A stretch of DNA of 30,744 nucleotides from Caulochytrium protostelioides (taxonomy: Eukaryota > Chytridiomycota > Caulochytriomycetes > Caulochytriales > Caulochytriaceae). The notes beneath the pieces were generated by a model. It was not told the DNA's origin and made no database searches. It was given only the letters and a program-made list of their open reading frames with translations. Position numbers and translations under genes: made by a program. The stretch's first letter is position 1, and every line of letters starts with the position of its first letter. This document shows positions 10,833 through 19,436 of the stretch, one piece after another. The stretch spans positions 1 through 30,744 of the forward strand of contig ML014317.1 of assembly GCA_003615045.1 (NCBI GenBank), read 5' to 3'.

Positions 10833-11936
10833 ATGATGCATATCTCCCGACTGTCATCGGCTGGAAGCCATGCGCCGCCGTCCGAGCGGCTCCGGGCCGT
10901 GATGGCGCGCCTCGACCACCCCGCTGTCTATATTGCGCTGTACTTTGTCTTCAACCTGTCGTTGACGTTGTACAACAAGATGATGATGCAGCTCTTTGAA
11001 TTTCCGTTCCCGTGGACCTTGACAGGCGTGCACGTGTTCTTTGGTGCGATTGGATCGATGGCGTGCGCCTCCGCTGGCGTCTTCCAGCCGGTGACGCTGA
11101 CCGCCAGCGAGAACAGTCTCATGCTCATGTTCTCCGTGCTGTACACGATCAATATTGCCGTCAGTAACGTCTCGCTCCATATGGTCACGGTGCCCTTCCA
11201 CCAGGTCGTCCGCAGCACGGTGCCGTTCTTTACAGTGCTCATCTCCGTTTTCTTCCTCAAGAAACAGTTTCCGCGCGCCGTCTATGTCGCCCTCGTGCCG
11301 ATCATTGTGGGCGTCGCCCTCGCCACCATCGGCGAGTATGGCTACACGGCTGCCGGGATGATCCTCACCATCCTGGGGACCCTGCTCGCCGCCGCGAAGA
11401 CCGTGATCACCAACCGCGTGCTGACGGGGCGGATCAAGCTGCACCCGCTGGATCTGCTGATGCGGATGGCGCCACTCGCTTTCGTCCAGGTCGCCCTCTA
11501 TGCGGCCATCACCGGCGAGCTCAGCCGGCTGCGCATCTATCTGGCCACACAGATGACCCCCGTCGTCGTCGCGGCGCTGATGATTAATGGCATGCTAGCC
11601 TTCGGGCTGAACTGGATCTCCTTTGCCGCGAACCAGCGCACCTCGCCATTGACCATTTCGGTTGCGGCCAACATCAAGCAGGTGCTCTCCATCGTGCTTG
11701 CCATTGCCATTTTCCACCTCCACATCAACGCCATCAACGCGATGGGGATCGTCGTCACGCTCGCGGGCGGCGCATGGTATTCCCGCGTCGAGTACGTCGA
11801 GCGCCAGGCGCGCAGCCGTTACCTGCCCGTAGCCCACCCGGACACGACCAGCGGCGTCACGGCGGGGCCAATGAAGATGCTCCACCTCCGTCCGACCGCG
11901 GTGTCGTCGAGCGCCTCGCCCACCCGCGTCCACTAG
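10833..11936 (+). CDS. Triose-phosphate/nucleotide-sugar transporter family protein (SLC35-like)
   Basis: Multi-pass carrier of the drug/metabolite transporter superfamily, TPT branch. Fungal and animal members move phosphorylated sugars or nucleotide sugars across Golgi/ER membranes; the substrate cannot be told from sequence. 367 residues from the ATG at 10833; ATGs at 10836 and 10902 are alternatives, the last beginning just before the first membrane helix. About ten hydrophobic helices follow. Family landmarks are NLSLTLYNK in helix 1, VSLHMVTVPFHQVVRSTVPFFT (middle helices, the signature of this group), FLKKQFPR, a helix 6 with the AAAKTVITNR motif, and KLHPLDLLMRMAP. The tail after about residue 330 is short and polar. 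It ends 418 bp before the convergent antiporter gene. Confidence 0.9.
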   Translation: MMHISRLSSAGSHAPPSERLRAVMARLDHPAVYIALYFVFNLSLTLYNKMMMQLFEFPFPWTLTGVHVFFGAIGSMACASAGVFQPVTLTASENSLMLMFSVLYTINIAVSNVSLHMVTVPFHQVVRSTVPFFTVLISVFFLKKQFPRAVYVALVPIIVGVALATIGEYGYTAAGMILTILGTLLAAAKTVITNRVLTGRIKLHPLDLLMRMAPLAFVQVALYAAITGELSRLRIYLATQMTPVVVAALMINGMLAFGLNWISFAANQRTSPLTISVAANIKQVLSIVLAIAIFHLHINAINAMGIVVTLAGGAWYSRVEYVERQARSRYLPVAHPDTTSGVTAGPMKMLHLRPTAVSSSASPTRVH

Positions 11937-12354
11937 AACCAAGCAGAGGACAGTATGAACGCGCGGCCGCCGGGCACCCGTCCGGTGGGGCCGCTCCACG
12001 ATGAGATGGGGGCGAGCCCCGGCGTCGGGGCCGGCGCCTCGCGACGGCATGGCGGGGCCATGCTCTCGGTGGACCAGCAGCTGTTCGGGTCGCCGGCGCC
12101 CGACAGCGAGAGGCCGACCCCCGAGCTGCGAAAAGACGGGTGAACCGCCGCGGACTTCCTCCTCCGAACCTCTGCGGCCCCGCTTTTGTGTATCGAGTGC
12201 CAAATAAATTGCAATCCTTTTTTTCCCCATGCTCTTTGCTGACGCCGATGTACACCATCCACTTGTGGTGAGGGACCGCCGTCGCTCGTCGACATTGTCG
12301 ACATCGACATCAGCCTCAAGGCTCGTGGCCGGAACATCGACGACGTGTATTGTA
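11937..12354. other. Convergent 3' spacer
   Basis: 418 bp between two genes that end toward each other. It is GC-rich up to about 12180, then AT-richer. It contains an AATAAA hexamer at 12203-12208 for the plus-strand transporter. No gene supported. Confidence 0.5.
12203..12208 (+). terminator. Candidate polyadenylation signal of the SLC35-like gene
   Basis: A canonical AATAAA hexamer lies about 270 bp after the transporter stop, in the first AT-rich stretch downstream, followed by a T-run (CTTTTTTTCC) at about 12218-12226. The distance is long for a compact genome, so this is only a candidate. Confidence 0.3.
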
Positions 12355-15300
12355 TTAAACGGGCGACAGCAGCATCGACGACTCGGCTGCTTGGCCGCGC
12401 GCGGGCGGATGCACGGCAAAGATACTCACGGCGGCCATGCTCTCGGCCCAGGTCTGCAGCCTGTAACGACCCAGCCCGGTGCCGGTCCCAGGCGCCGTCG
12501 CGTGGCCCTGGCCGGGGCTCTGGCCGAGCGCCCCGGCCGCAGCGTCTGCGACACCGATGTGGACGGCGGTCGACGCGGCCGGATTGTTGGGCACCGGCGG
12601 CGTCGCAATCTCCGTCATCGATGAGGCGCGCGTGTCCGTCAACGACGGCGGGCGGGACTCCGTGTCGTCGATGCCCGCGCGCACGACCCACGCGAGCGCC
12701 GACGCACCCAGCACGACCGCGTCACGACCTTCGTAGGCCTCGCGGCGGCAGAACGAAAGCACCTCCGCGGCGGGATTGACCGCCGGCGGGCACGCGTGCA
12801 GATGCACGACGCCGGGCGCCAGCAAGGCAAACTGCTCGACCAGCGAGGTGTGGCATTCGCTACTGAGGCGCTCCGGCAGCGAGGCCAGCGGCGTGGCGGG
12901 CACCGAGACCGGCGCCGCCGCCGGGGGGGCCATGGCCAGCGTCGCCGTCGACGATGGGGACGACGGCAGCGGCGGCGGCGGCGGCGGCGGCGGCGCGGCC
13001 TTCGCGGCGGCCGCCGGCGCGGGCTTAGCCCCGGGACCGGCGATGCCCATGCGCACCGAGAAGGTTTCGCTCGGGCGGCGCGCGCGCAGCAGCTCGGTCG
13101 GCTTCGGCATCGCAACGACGGGTGCCGTCGTGTCGACGACAAGGACATCGATCTTCCAGTCAGTCATGTCCATCTGAGAGCGCGAGGGCCTCCCGGCGGC
13201 GGCGTGGGTCCAGTCCTCAGAGACGTCGTCGGCGCTGGGCACCAAGCCACAGAGCCGGGCGACGAACTTTAGCGCTTCGAGATCAGCGTGGCCGCCCTGG
13301 AAGATGAGCAGCACGCGCTTGTGGTAGCGCCGGATGAGGTTGCGCGGCGGCTCGCGGGCCGGACCCGTCATACTGGTGCTAGTGGTCCACATCTGCGGCA
13401 TGTCCCCGAACCCGCGGTCCAGCACGACAACGACCGTCGACGGCGACCGCTCGACGGTGCGCTTCAACAGCGTCCTCTGAGACAGATTTTCCGGATCGAC
13501 AACGAGCCGGTCGGTGCGCACCGACGTCGCCAGCAGCCCGTCGCCGGCGCCGGCATGGGCCCCCGCATAGGCCGTCGACACAACAGGATGCACCAGACTT
13601 AAGGGGAGCAGCACCACCTGCGCCGAGACTGCGGCCGCGGTCACCGTGACGTCCTCGGCGCCGGCGTCACTCGCGCCAACGATGGCGAGCAGCGTACGCA
13701 GAAACATGCTGCCTTGCTGTGCTTGCCGGTGGAGGCCGCTGGCTTCGGGGGCGTTGTGGGCGTCGACGTTCATGAAGGACGCGAACAGCGAAAGCGCCGG
13801 GTCAGCCTGCGCCATGCGTTCCGGGGCGTGTGCGGCACGCATCACGGCTGAGTGGCGCGACGCCGACAGGGGCAGCAGGCGCAGCGCGGTCAACTGGATG
13901 CGCGGCTGTGGCAGCGCCGTGGGCGCGGCGCCCGAGGCGGATGTGGCTATAGGCGGCGGATGAGCGCGGACGAGCTGCGAGGTGATCCGGGCCATGGACG
14001 ACACGGCCGTTGTCGACGGCAGGCAGACCATGACACGGAGCTTGTCAGAGGTCCGCAAAAGACGCAAGATCTTGGCGGGCTGGGCTTTCCCCTGCGCATC
14101 GCGCGTGCTCTCCGTGTTAATAAAGGGCATGGTGTCCGAGCGCGGAGCGCTGTTGTCGCCGGGGAATTTCCAGTACTTCTTCGGGTAAGTCAACTTGAGC
14201 AACGGCTGGGTCAGGGTGGTCGTCGCGATGGCCATGACAACCATCACTGCGTACAGCGTTTCGGAAATGACGCCGGCCTCGAGACCGATGCTCAGAATGA
14301 TCAGCTCGACAAGGCCCTTGTTCGACATGAGAATACCGATGGCCGCGCTCTCGCGCCACGTAAAGTTGGGACCGGGGGCATAGCGTCCTGCAAGCGTCGA
14401 GCCAATCATTTTACCGGCGAACGCGCTCACCAGCACGAGAAACTCGATTCCCCAGATGGCACCGGTTGAAAGAAGACCAACCTGAGTCTTAAGGCCAATT
14501 GAGGCAAAGTAGAGTGGAACAAACAACTGCGACGTGAGGTCTTCGAGGCCCTCAGCCAGGGCTTCCGCAAAACCATCATCGTGCGGTGTAATCACACCCA
14601 TGATAACGGCGCCAAACAATGCATGGATCCCGCAAATCGATTCGGTGAACCACGTGCTCGCCAGCAGCAACGCGAGAATGACAAACAGCAGCATGGGCGT
14701 CACGGTGGCGTCGCCATTTGGCTGGCGTCGGCCCCATCGGAGCACGAACCGGCGCAACACGGGGCGGACGGCAAACCACATAAAGGCTGTGTACCCGACC
14801 ACGAGCAGAAAGACCCACAGCGCAAAGATGTTCTGGCCCGTGTTGCTCACCATCGCGATGACGACGACCATCAGCGTCCATGCGACGATGTCATCTACGG
14901 CCGCGGCGGCGAGTGCGACTTGACCGACGGTGGTGCGGATGGACCCCGTCTCCGTCAGAATGCGCGCCAACACGGGCAAGGCGGTGGCGGACATGGCGGT
15001 GGCCACAAACAGCATGAACGTGGTGAACGGTACTTCCGGATCGCCTAACACATTGTAGATGTGGACGGCGACGGCGGCGCCCAATCCGAAGGGCACAATG
15101 ATACCGGAGAGCGAAATCAGCGCGCTCTGGCGGAGCTGCTTGCCCATGCGCGAGAGCTCGAGTTCGAGCGAAGTGATAAAAATGAAGAGAATCAGGCCAA
15201 TATCTGCAAAGATCTTGAGGAAGGGCATGCTTCGCTCAGGGAATACATGCTCCGCAAAGGAGGGAATGCGGCTGAGTACCGAGGGGCCGAGCAAGATCCC

Positions 15301-15456
15301 CGTGAGAATCTCAGCAATCACGCTCGGTTGTCCGATGCGCCGGAGCACCATGGCCAGCAGACGCGAGACGACGACAATCATCAGCATCTGTAGGAGCAGC
15401 AGCGACAAGGGCGTCGCTAGCACGGAGCCGCCCGCAAGGGCGAGCGTCTCCACCAT
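12355..15456 (-). CDS. Cation/proton antiporter, CPA2 (KHA1/CHX) type, copy A
   Basis: Membrane exchanger of monovalent cations (probably K+ or Na+) for protons, as in yeast Kha1 and plant CHX proteins. 1033 residues in one exon. About twelve hydrophobic helices fill residues 10-440. Landmarks are IAEILTGILLGPS, the ion-site pair D188-D189 in AAAVDDIVAWTLM, ICGIHALFGAVIMGVITP, and MSNKGLVELIILSIGLEAGVIS. The cytosolic part (about 450-1033) is long, weakly like the CHX C-terminal regulatory region, and includes a Pro8 run and Ala/Pro linker near residues 800-860. The start has a reasonable context. Residues about 471-568 are encoded by DNA identical to copy B. Paralogue of the gene at 19437-22475, arranged head to head. 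The precise ion is unknown. Confidence 0.9.
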   Translation of the reverse strand: MVETLALAGGSVLATPLSLLLLQMLMIVVVSRLLAMVLRRIGQPSVIAEILTGILLGPSVLSRIPSFAEHVFPERSMPFLKIFADIGLILFIFITSLELELSRMGKQLRQSALISLSGIIVPFGLGAAVAVHIYNVLGDPEVPFTTFMLFVATAMSATALPVLARILTETGSIRTTVGQVALAAAAVDDIVAWTLMVVVIAMVSNTGQNIFALWVFLLVVGYTAFMWFAVRPVLRRFVLRWGRRQPNGDATVTPMLLFVILALLLASTWFTESICGIHALFGAVIMGVITPHDDGFAEALAEGLEDLTSQLFVPLYFASIGLKTQVGLLSTGAIWGIEFLVLVSAFAGKMIGSTLAGRYAPGPNFTWRESAAIGILMSNKGLVELIILSIGLEAGVISETLYAVMVVMAIATTTLTQPLLKLTYPKKYWKFPGDNSAPRSDTMPFINTESTRDAQGKAQPAKILRLLRTSDKLRVMVCLPSTTAVSSMARITSQLVRAHPPPIATSASGAAPTALPQPRIQLTALRLLPLSASRHSAVMRAAHAPERMAQADPALSLFASFMNVDAHNAPEASGLHRQAQQGSMFLRTLLAIVGASDAGAEDVTVTAAAVSAQVVLLPLSLVHPVVSTAYAGAHAGAGDGLLATSVRTDRLVVDPENLSQRTLLKRTVERSPSTVVVVLDRGFGDMPQMWTTSTSMTGPAREPPRNLIRRYHKRVLLIFQGGHADLEALKFVARLCGLVPSADDVSEDWTHAAAGRPSRSQMDMTDWKIDVLVVDTTAPVVAMPKPTELLRARRPSETFSVRMGIAGPGAKPAPAAAAKAAPPPPPPPPLPSSPSSTATLAMAPPAAAPVSVPATPLASLPERLSSECHTSLVEQFALLAPGVVHLHACPPAVNPAAEVLSFCRREAYEGRDAVVLGASALAWVVRAGIDDTESRPPSLTDTRASSMTEIATPPVPNNPAASTAVHIGVADAAAGALGQSPGQGHATAPGTGTGLGRYRLQTWAESMAAVSIFAVHPPARGQAAESSMLLSPV
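12968..12998. repeat. (GGC)n trinucleotide run coding polyproline in antiporter copy A
   Basis: About nine uninterrupted GGC units on the plus strand, read as CCG/CCC proline codons in the minus-strand gene (PPPPPPPPLPSS). It lies in the variable cytosolic linker. The paralogue has no such run at this place, so it arose after the duplication or was lost from copy B. Confidence 0.85.
13752..14046 (-). repeat. 295-bp inverted identical tract, copy in antiporter A
   Basis: This segment is the exact reverse complement of 20853-21147; I compared all bases by hand and found no difference. It codes for about 98 identical residues beginning DKLRVMVCLPSTTAVSS and ending NVDAHN. Immediately outside, the two genes differ at many sites, including silent ones, on both sides. 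Sharp edges with perfect identity inside are the usual mark of a recent gene-conversion tract. Confidence 0.95.
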
Positions 15457-18400
15457 GACGGCGTGACTTCAAGAAGCGAGTAACAACTCAATGCAATGCA
15501 ATGCTCGATGGGGGCATCTGCACCCCTTGCTGCAAAATCGCTTCAACAATGTCGCTGGGTATAATGACGCAAAGCAGAGTTTGTAATAGCGGCTGGGATT
15601 TGTAACGAGTTGTCACGGATTTTGGTGCGAGAAACAAAAGCGCCGTCTACGAGGCCGGCTTGACAAGGCGTCCTGAATCTAGTGAGAATGTAAAGCTTGA
15701 TTGCCGACAATGAAAGTCAGGTTTACAGCTGTTGAAATCACGAGAGCGTTTCTGACAGGTCAGGCAGAGGATGGTGATCGCTGGCGAGACCGAGCACTGC
15801 GCTTTATAGAAGCATCGATCGGCGCCATCTCGTACACGTGCCTCCCATCCCCGTTCCAACATCTGTCTCCACTGCAGCCCGACCGCTTTCGACACTGTGC
15901 CATATACCCGACGCTCAGCAGGCACGAGCAGCTTTCTCTCCCTCTCTTTCTCGCTCCTACGACGGTCACGCACAGCCCTCCATGCTGCTTGCATATGCGA
16001 AGCGCGCATCGCCTCGGTCCGCGCACGAGCATCGATCGCCCCTCTCTATTTAAGCAAATTCACGCGCGCGGATTCAGTCCGGGCGCTCAGCACTCCTCAG
16101 CGCCCACCGACATTCAAATGTGACACAGTGGCTGCGGTCTGCCAGAGTTCCATGCGATACCATCATGCTGCACGATGCATCGGCAGGCAAGGTGGTGCGT
16201 GCGTGAGTGGCACCGGCGACGAGCTGCCCTGCCCCCTCTGCGGCGCCAACACGGGTGGGACAAGACCCTCCTCGCCTGCGGGGACATGGGCAGATTGACC
16301 AGGCGAGCTCCCGTGAAGGCCACGGCCGATGGCGTCGCGGCCGCCAGGGCTGCCCTTCCCCCGGGGCGTTGTGGCCGACTCACCACGATCGTGCTTGGTC
16401 CACCAAAGCGGAGTGATGAGGCGAGGCGTCTGGACATCGATAGCGATTCTGATGTCACGGTGGAGGTGGCGTCGCGTTCTCTTGGTCGGCTTCCGCCCGC
16501 TCCAGAGGGCGCTCCATGCGGCACGCGGCGGCGTGCGGCGGGCGATGCGGAGTTGTCAGATGAGCTCCGTCCCCTGCCTTCTGTGACGTCTTGGTTGCCA
16601 CCGCTGCGATAACTAGCCGAAAGAAAAAAAAAGGAAAAAAAGGACTTCTCAAAAGGCGAATGTTTTCAGCCAGAGCTGTTATCGCCGCCTCTGCGCCATC
16701 CGCAACACAGGCATCTCGCTCTTCGGTGCGAACGACAAGGCGAAGCAAGGGACATGGCCATGGATGTATGGATGCTCGGAGTCTGTCACTCACACTTGCT
16801 CACCCATGGCCGTCGCCTAGCGGATCGAACCCGTGAAGCGCCACGGAGCACTCGGCAGGGCTCTGGCCCTTGGTCCCCAACTCCGCCAAGCGGGGGCTTG
16901 ATGGTCCCGGCACCGCCTTCACGAAGCGAGCCGTCAGAGGAGGCTCGCCACCCCCGTATCCTGCCGTGCCAGGGCCGATGCAAGGCGCGCGAGGGAATCC
17001 ATCGCCAGATGGCGCACGCGGGGGTGGCAGAGGCGAAGCCTTGCGGCGATGCAGCACATGCTGCGTGCTCCCGCAGAAGGGCTCCGCAGCCGGCGCGCTC
17101 ATCGACGAGAGCGCCCCATGTCGCGGTCTCATCGGCCTCGATGCCCCAAGTCACAAGCGACGCGCCGGGAGCGGGAGCGGGAATGAGACGGTCCGGCCCA
17201 GCGTGGCGTGGAGTGACCTGTCGCGTCAAGCCGGACCAGGACAGATGACCTGATGCGGCATCGAGACGAAACGAGCTCGGAAAGTCGCCATCCAAGGATG
17301 GTCGAGGGACATTTCGTAATGAGATCGTGGGTACACGCCACGCCGACGTGCCAACTTCGCTTTTCTCGGCGGAAGACTTGACCTTTGCTCCTCGGTGGTA
17401 GCCATGCTGCAGGAGCCCGTCGAGCAGACGCTATCGGGGAGACCCCAGCAGCGCGATATGGCGCGATCGCAACGCGTGGGTGGCACGGTCTGCGGCGTGG
17501 CGCCATACGCTCGTTCTTGATGATCCGCCGACGATGATGGCATCGATGATGGGCATACCGCTGTGTTGCGCGGTGGTGTTCGTCAGGACACGGCCGCGGG
17601 AAGGCGACCCGGGGGCGGTGGCGCCGCAGAAGTGGTCCGCCGTACCCCGTCATCGTCATCACTATCACCATCTCCTCGAGGCATCAAAAGCCGGCCTGGG
17701 CATGCATTTACCCATCATGCAGTTTCATCATCACACCTAAGTCTCGACCAAAACACGCGATCCGATGGAAAATTTCGGGATGGTATATTTTTGATCGCCA
17801 GAACACAAATGGATCGCCCCCCAGAACAATGACATCAAACCCTCATCCACGGGAAACCCATCGAGAAGTATAGTTGATGCCGTCGTCTCCGGCAGGTGCT
17901 CCGCGAGTGATCGCAAATGATGGCTCGCCGTGACAGGGTTATGGAGCGGTTTGGATACGGCCTGTTTCGCTCGAAGCGATCCATCACCATGGCTCTTTTT
18001 CTTCCCCATGGGTGTATGCTCCCTGTGGGTGCTCCCTGCGAGAGCTCGACGACGACGCGTGAAAACGAGGACCCGACCCCGACCGGACGAGGAGTGCCGC
18101 CGGCCGTCTGCCGGAGTCCGGTGCGGCCTTGACGGTGCTCTATGCTCCTACAAGCGGAGAGGGCCGCGGCCACCTTAGAGGGTCCCCCGACCTCGTCCAG
18201 AATCGGCCCACAATCGATGCAGCACGGAGCTTGGCCCGCGGCGTGTGTCGCGGTGAGCTGCCGGTGCCGGGGCGCATGGGGTGCCGGTGCCGGTGCGATG
18301 GTGTCGCTGGCATTGCTATCGGCATCGCCCGTCATCCGCCTTTCCGCGCCGGAGCGCCTTCGCTCTCGGCCTACGACCCCCGAAGCGCGCTCGTCCTGTC

Positions 18401-19436
18401 GCACGACACAGGCTATGCGGCATGTGCTTGGGGATTGCCCGGCAGTGCTGCTCGACGTGGCGTGGGCGCATCTCGCGGCGACCGGGCCATGCTTGCGCCT
18501 AGCGTGAGCGGAGTTAGCGCGCTCAGCTGAGCTGGGAAGTGCAGCACACGACACCGGTGGTAAGCGGGGTGTTCGATGCGCATCCTCCCATCCTGTTGCA
18601 CGGCATGCATGGCTGCGACGGTGGCGGCGGCGGCGAGAGCAGCGGCGGCGAGAGCAGAGGCGGCGTGACGGTGGCGCGCACCAGCCTCACGACGTTTCCC
18701 CAACCGCCTCCTCGGGCGCGGCGGGGCTGTCGTCCCCTCGACGCCGACGCCGACGTCTCCAGCCCATGGCCATGTCTTGATCCCTGAGCCGAGCAGGCCA
18801 CCGGCGGGGGCCGAGCGGACCCTTGCGGCGGCAGCAGGCTGGTCGATCATGAGAACCCAAGCGGGCGGGGGTCCCGTAGTTAGTCCCACAAGCGATGTAC
18901 CTCCGGACGATGAAAAAGACCGCTCATGCACGTGCGACGACGTTGGCCGCCGTAAGCACGCCACCGGGACTGGCGCACAGGGTCACACAGGCGAGACCGC
19001 CGCGAGCGGGTCTTCGTGAACATCGCGCCAGCGCGGGAGCCGGAATGTCGGACATGAAACCGGTCGCAGCACGGCGAGCAACGGAGAGCCAAGCAGGTCC
19101 CAGAGGCGTACGCACCTCGTCCGCTGTGAACGCAGGTATCTATCGCGCCGAGCTCGTCATTGAAAAAGCAAGCAGACCTCGGGCCTGGTCGCTGAGTCAG
19201 GTTGTACTGCAGCATGAGATGCGAGGGGCACCGAGGAAACGAGCGATCAGGTGGGTATGTGAAGAAGTGAAAAGGAATAAAAAAAACCGATACCACTACC
19301 GCACGCCATCCGGTCACTCTCGTTATCCTAATTGTGGATCATGACTGCTGACTGACACGACAGCGCCACCGTTGTCTTCTCGCATTTTCATATCGCCTAT
19401 TGAACGACTCGCCCTGGCGGCGCTGTTGCCATCACC
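15457..19436. other. 4-kb spacer between head-to-head antiporter genes
   Basis: It should hold the two antiporter promoters. No gene is confidently supported. Many open frames on both strands of 100 to 240 codons are Arg/Pro/Gly/Ala-biased shadows of each other. Visible details: a triple CAATG repeat at about 15489-15504, a CT-rich patch at about 15925-15960, a TATA-like CTATTTAAGC at about 16045, an A-rich run at 16617-16650 and a GGC-rich patch at 18615-18665. One weak candidate small gene is listed at 16175-16612. The spacer is unusually long for divergent genes in this otherwise compact window. Confidence 0.5.
16175..16612 (+). CDS. Doubtful small open frame, unknown
   Basis: 145 codons from ATG to stop. 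The C-terminal half has a protein-like acidic stretch (RRLDIDSDSDVTVEV) that is not typical of the Arg/Pro-rich noise around it. An overlapping frame (ending at 16298) contains a Cys-x-x-Cys element (LPCPLCGANTGG), so a spliced small gene using both frames is conceivable. No family recognised and no firm splice sites. The opposite strand is also open here, so chance is a serious alternative. Confidence 0.2.
   Translation: MHRQARWCVREWHRRRAALPPLRRQHGWDKTLLACGDMGRLTRRAPVKATADGVAAARAALPPGRCGRLTTIVLGPPKRSDEARRLDIDSDSDVTVEVASRSLGRLPPAPEGAPCGTRRRAAGDAELSDELRPLPSVTSWLPPLR

Noticed and set aside
16617-16650. A-rich run as a retroposon tail
   Set aside because: No retroposon body or target-site duplication could be seen next to it.
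16805-16835. Possible minus-strand tRNA B-box (GGTTCGATCC)
   Set aside because: The flanking bases do not form a T-stem and no acceptor or anticodon arm could be drawn.
17129-18964. Long open frames on the minus strand between the antiporter genes
   Set aside because: Arg/Pro/Gly-rich in every frame on both strands, as expected from GC-rich noncoding DNA; no motif or consistent codon pattern.
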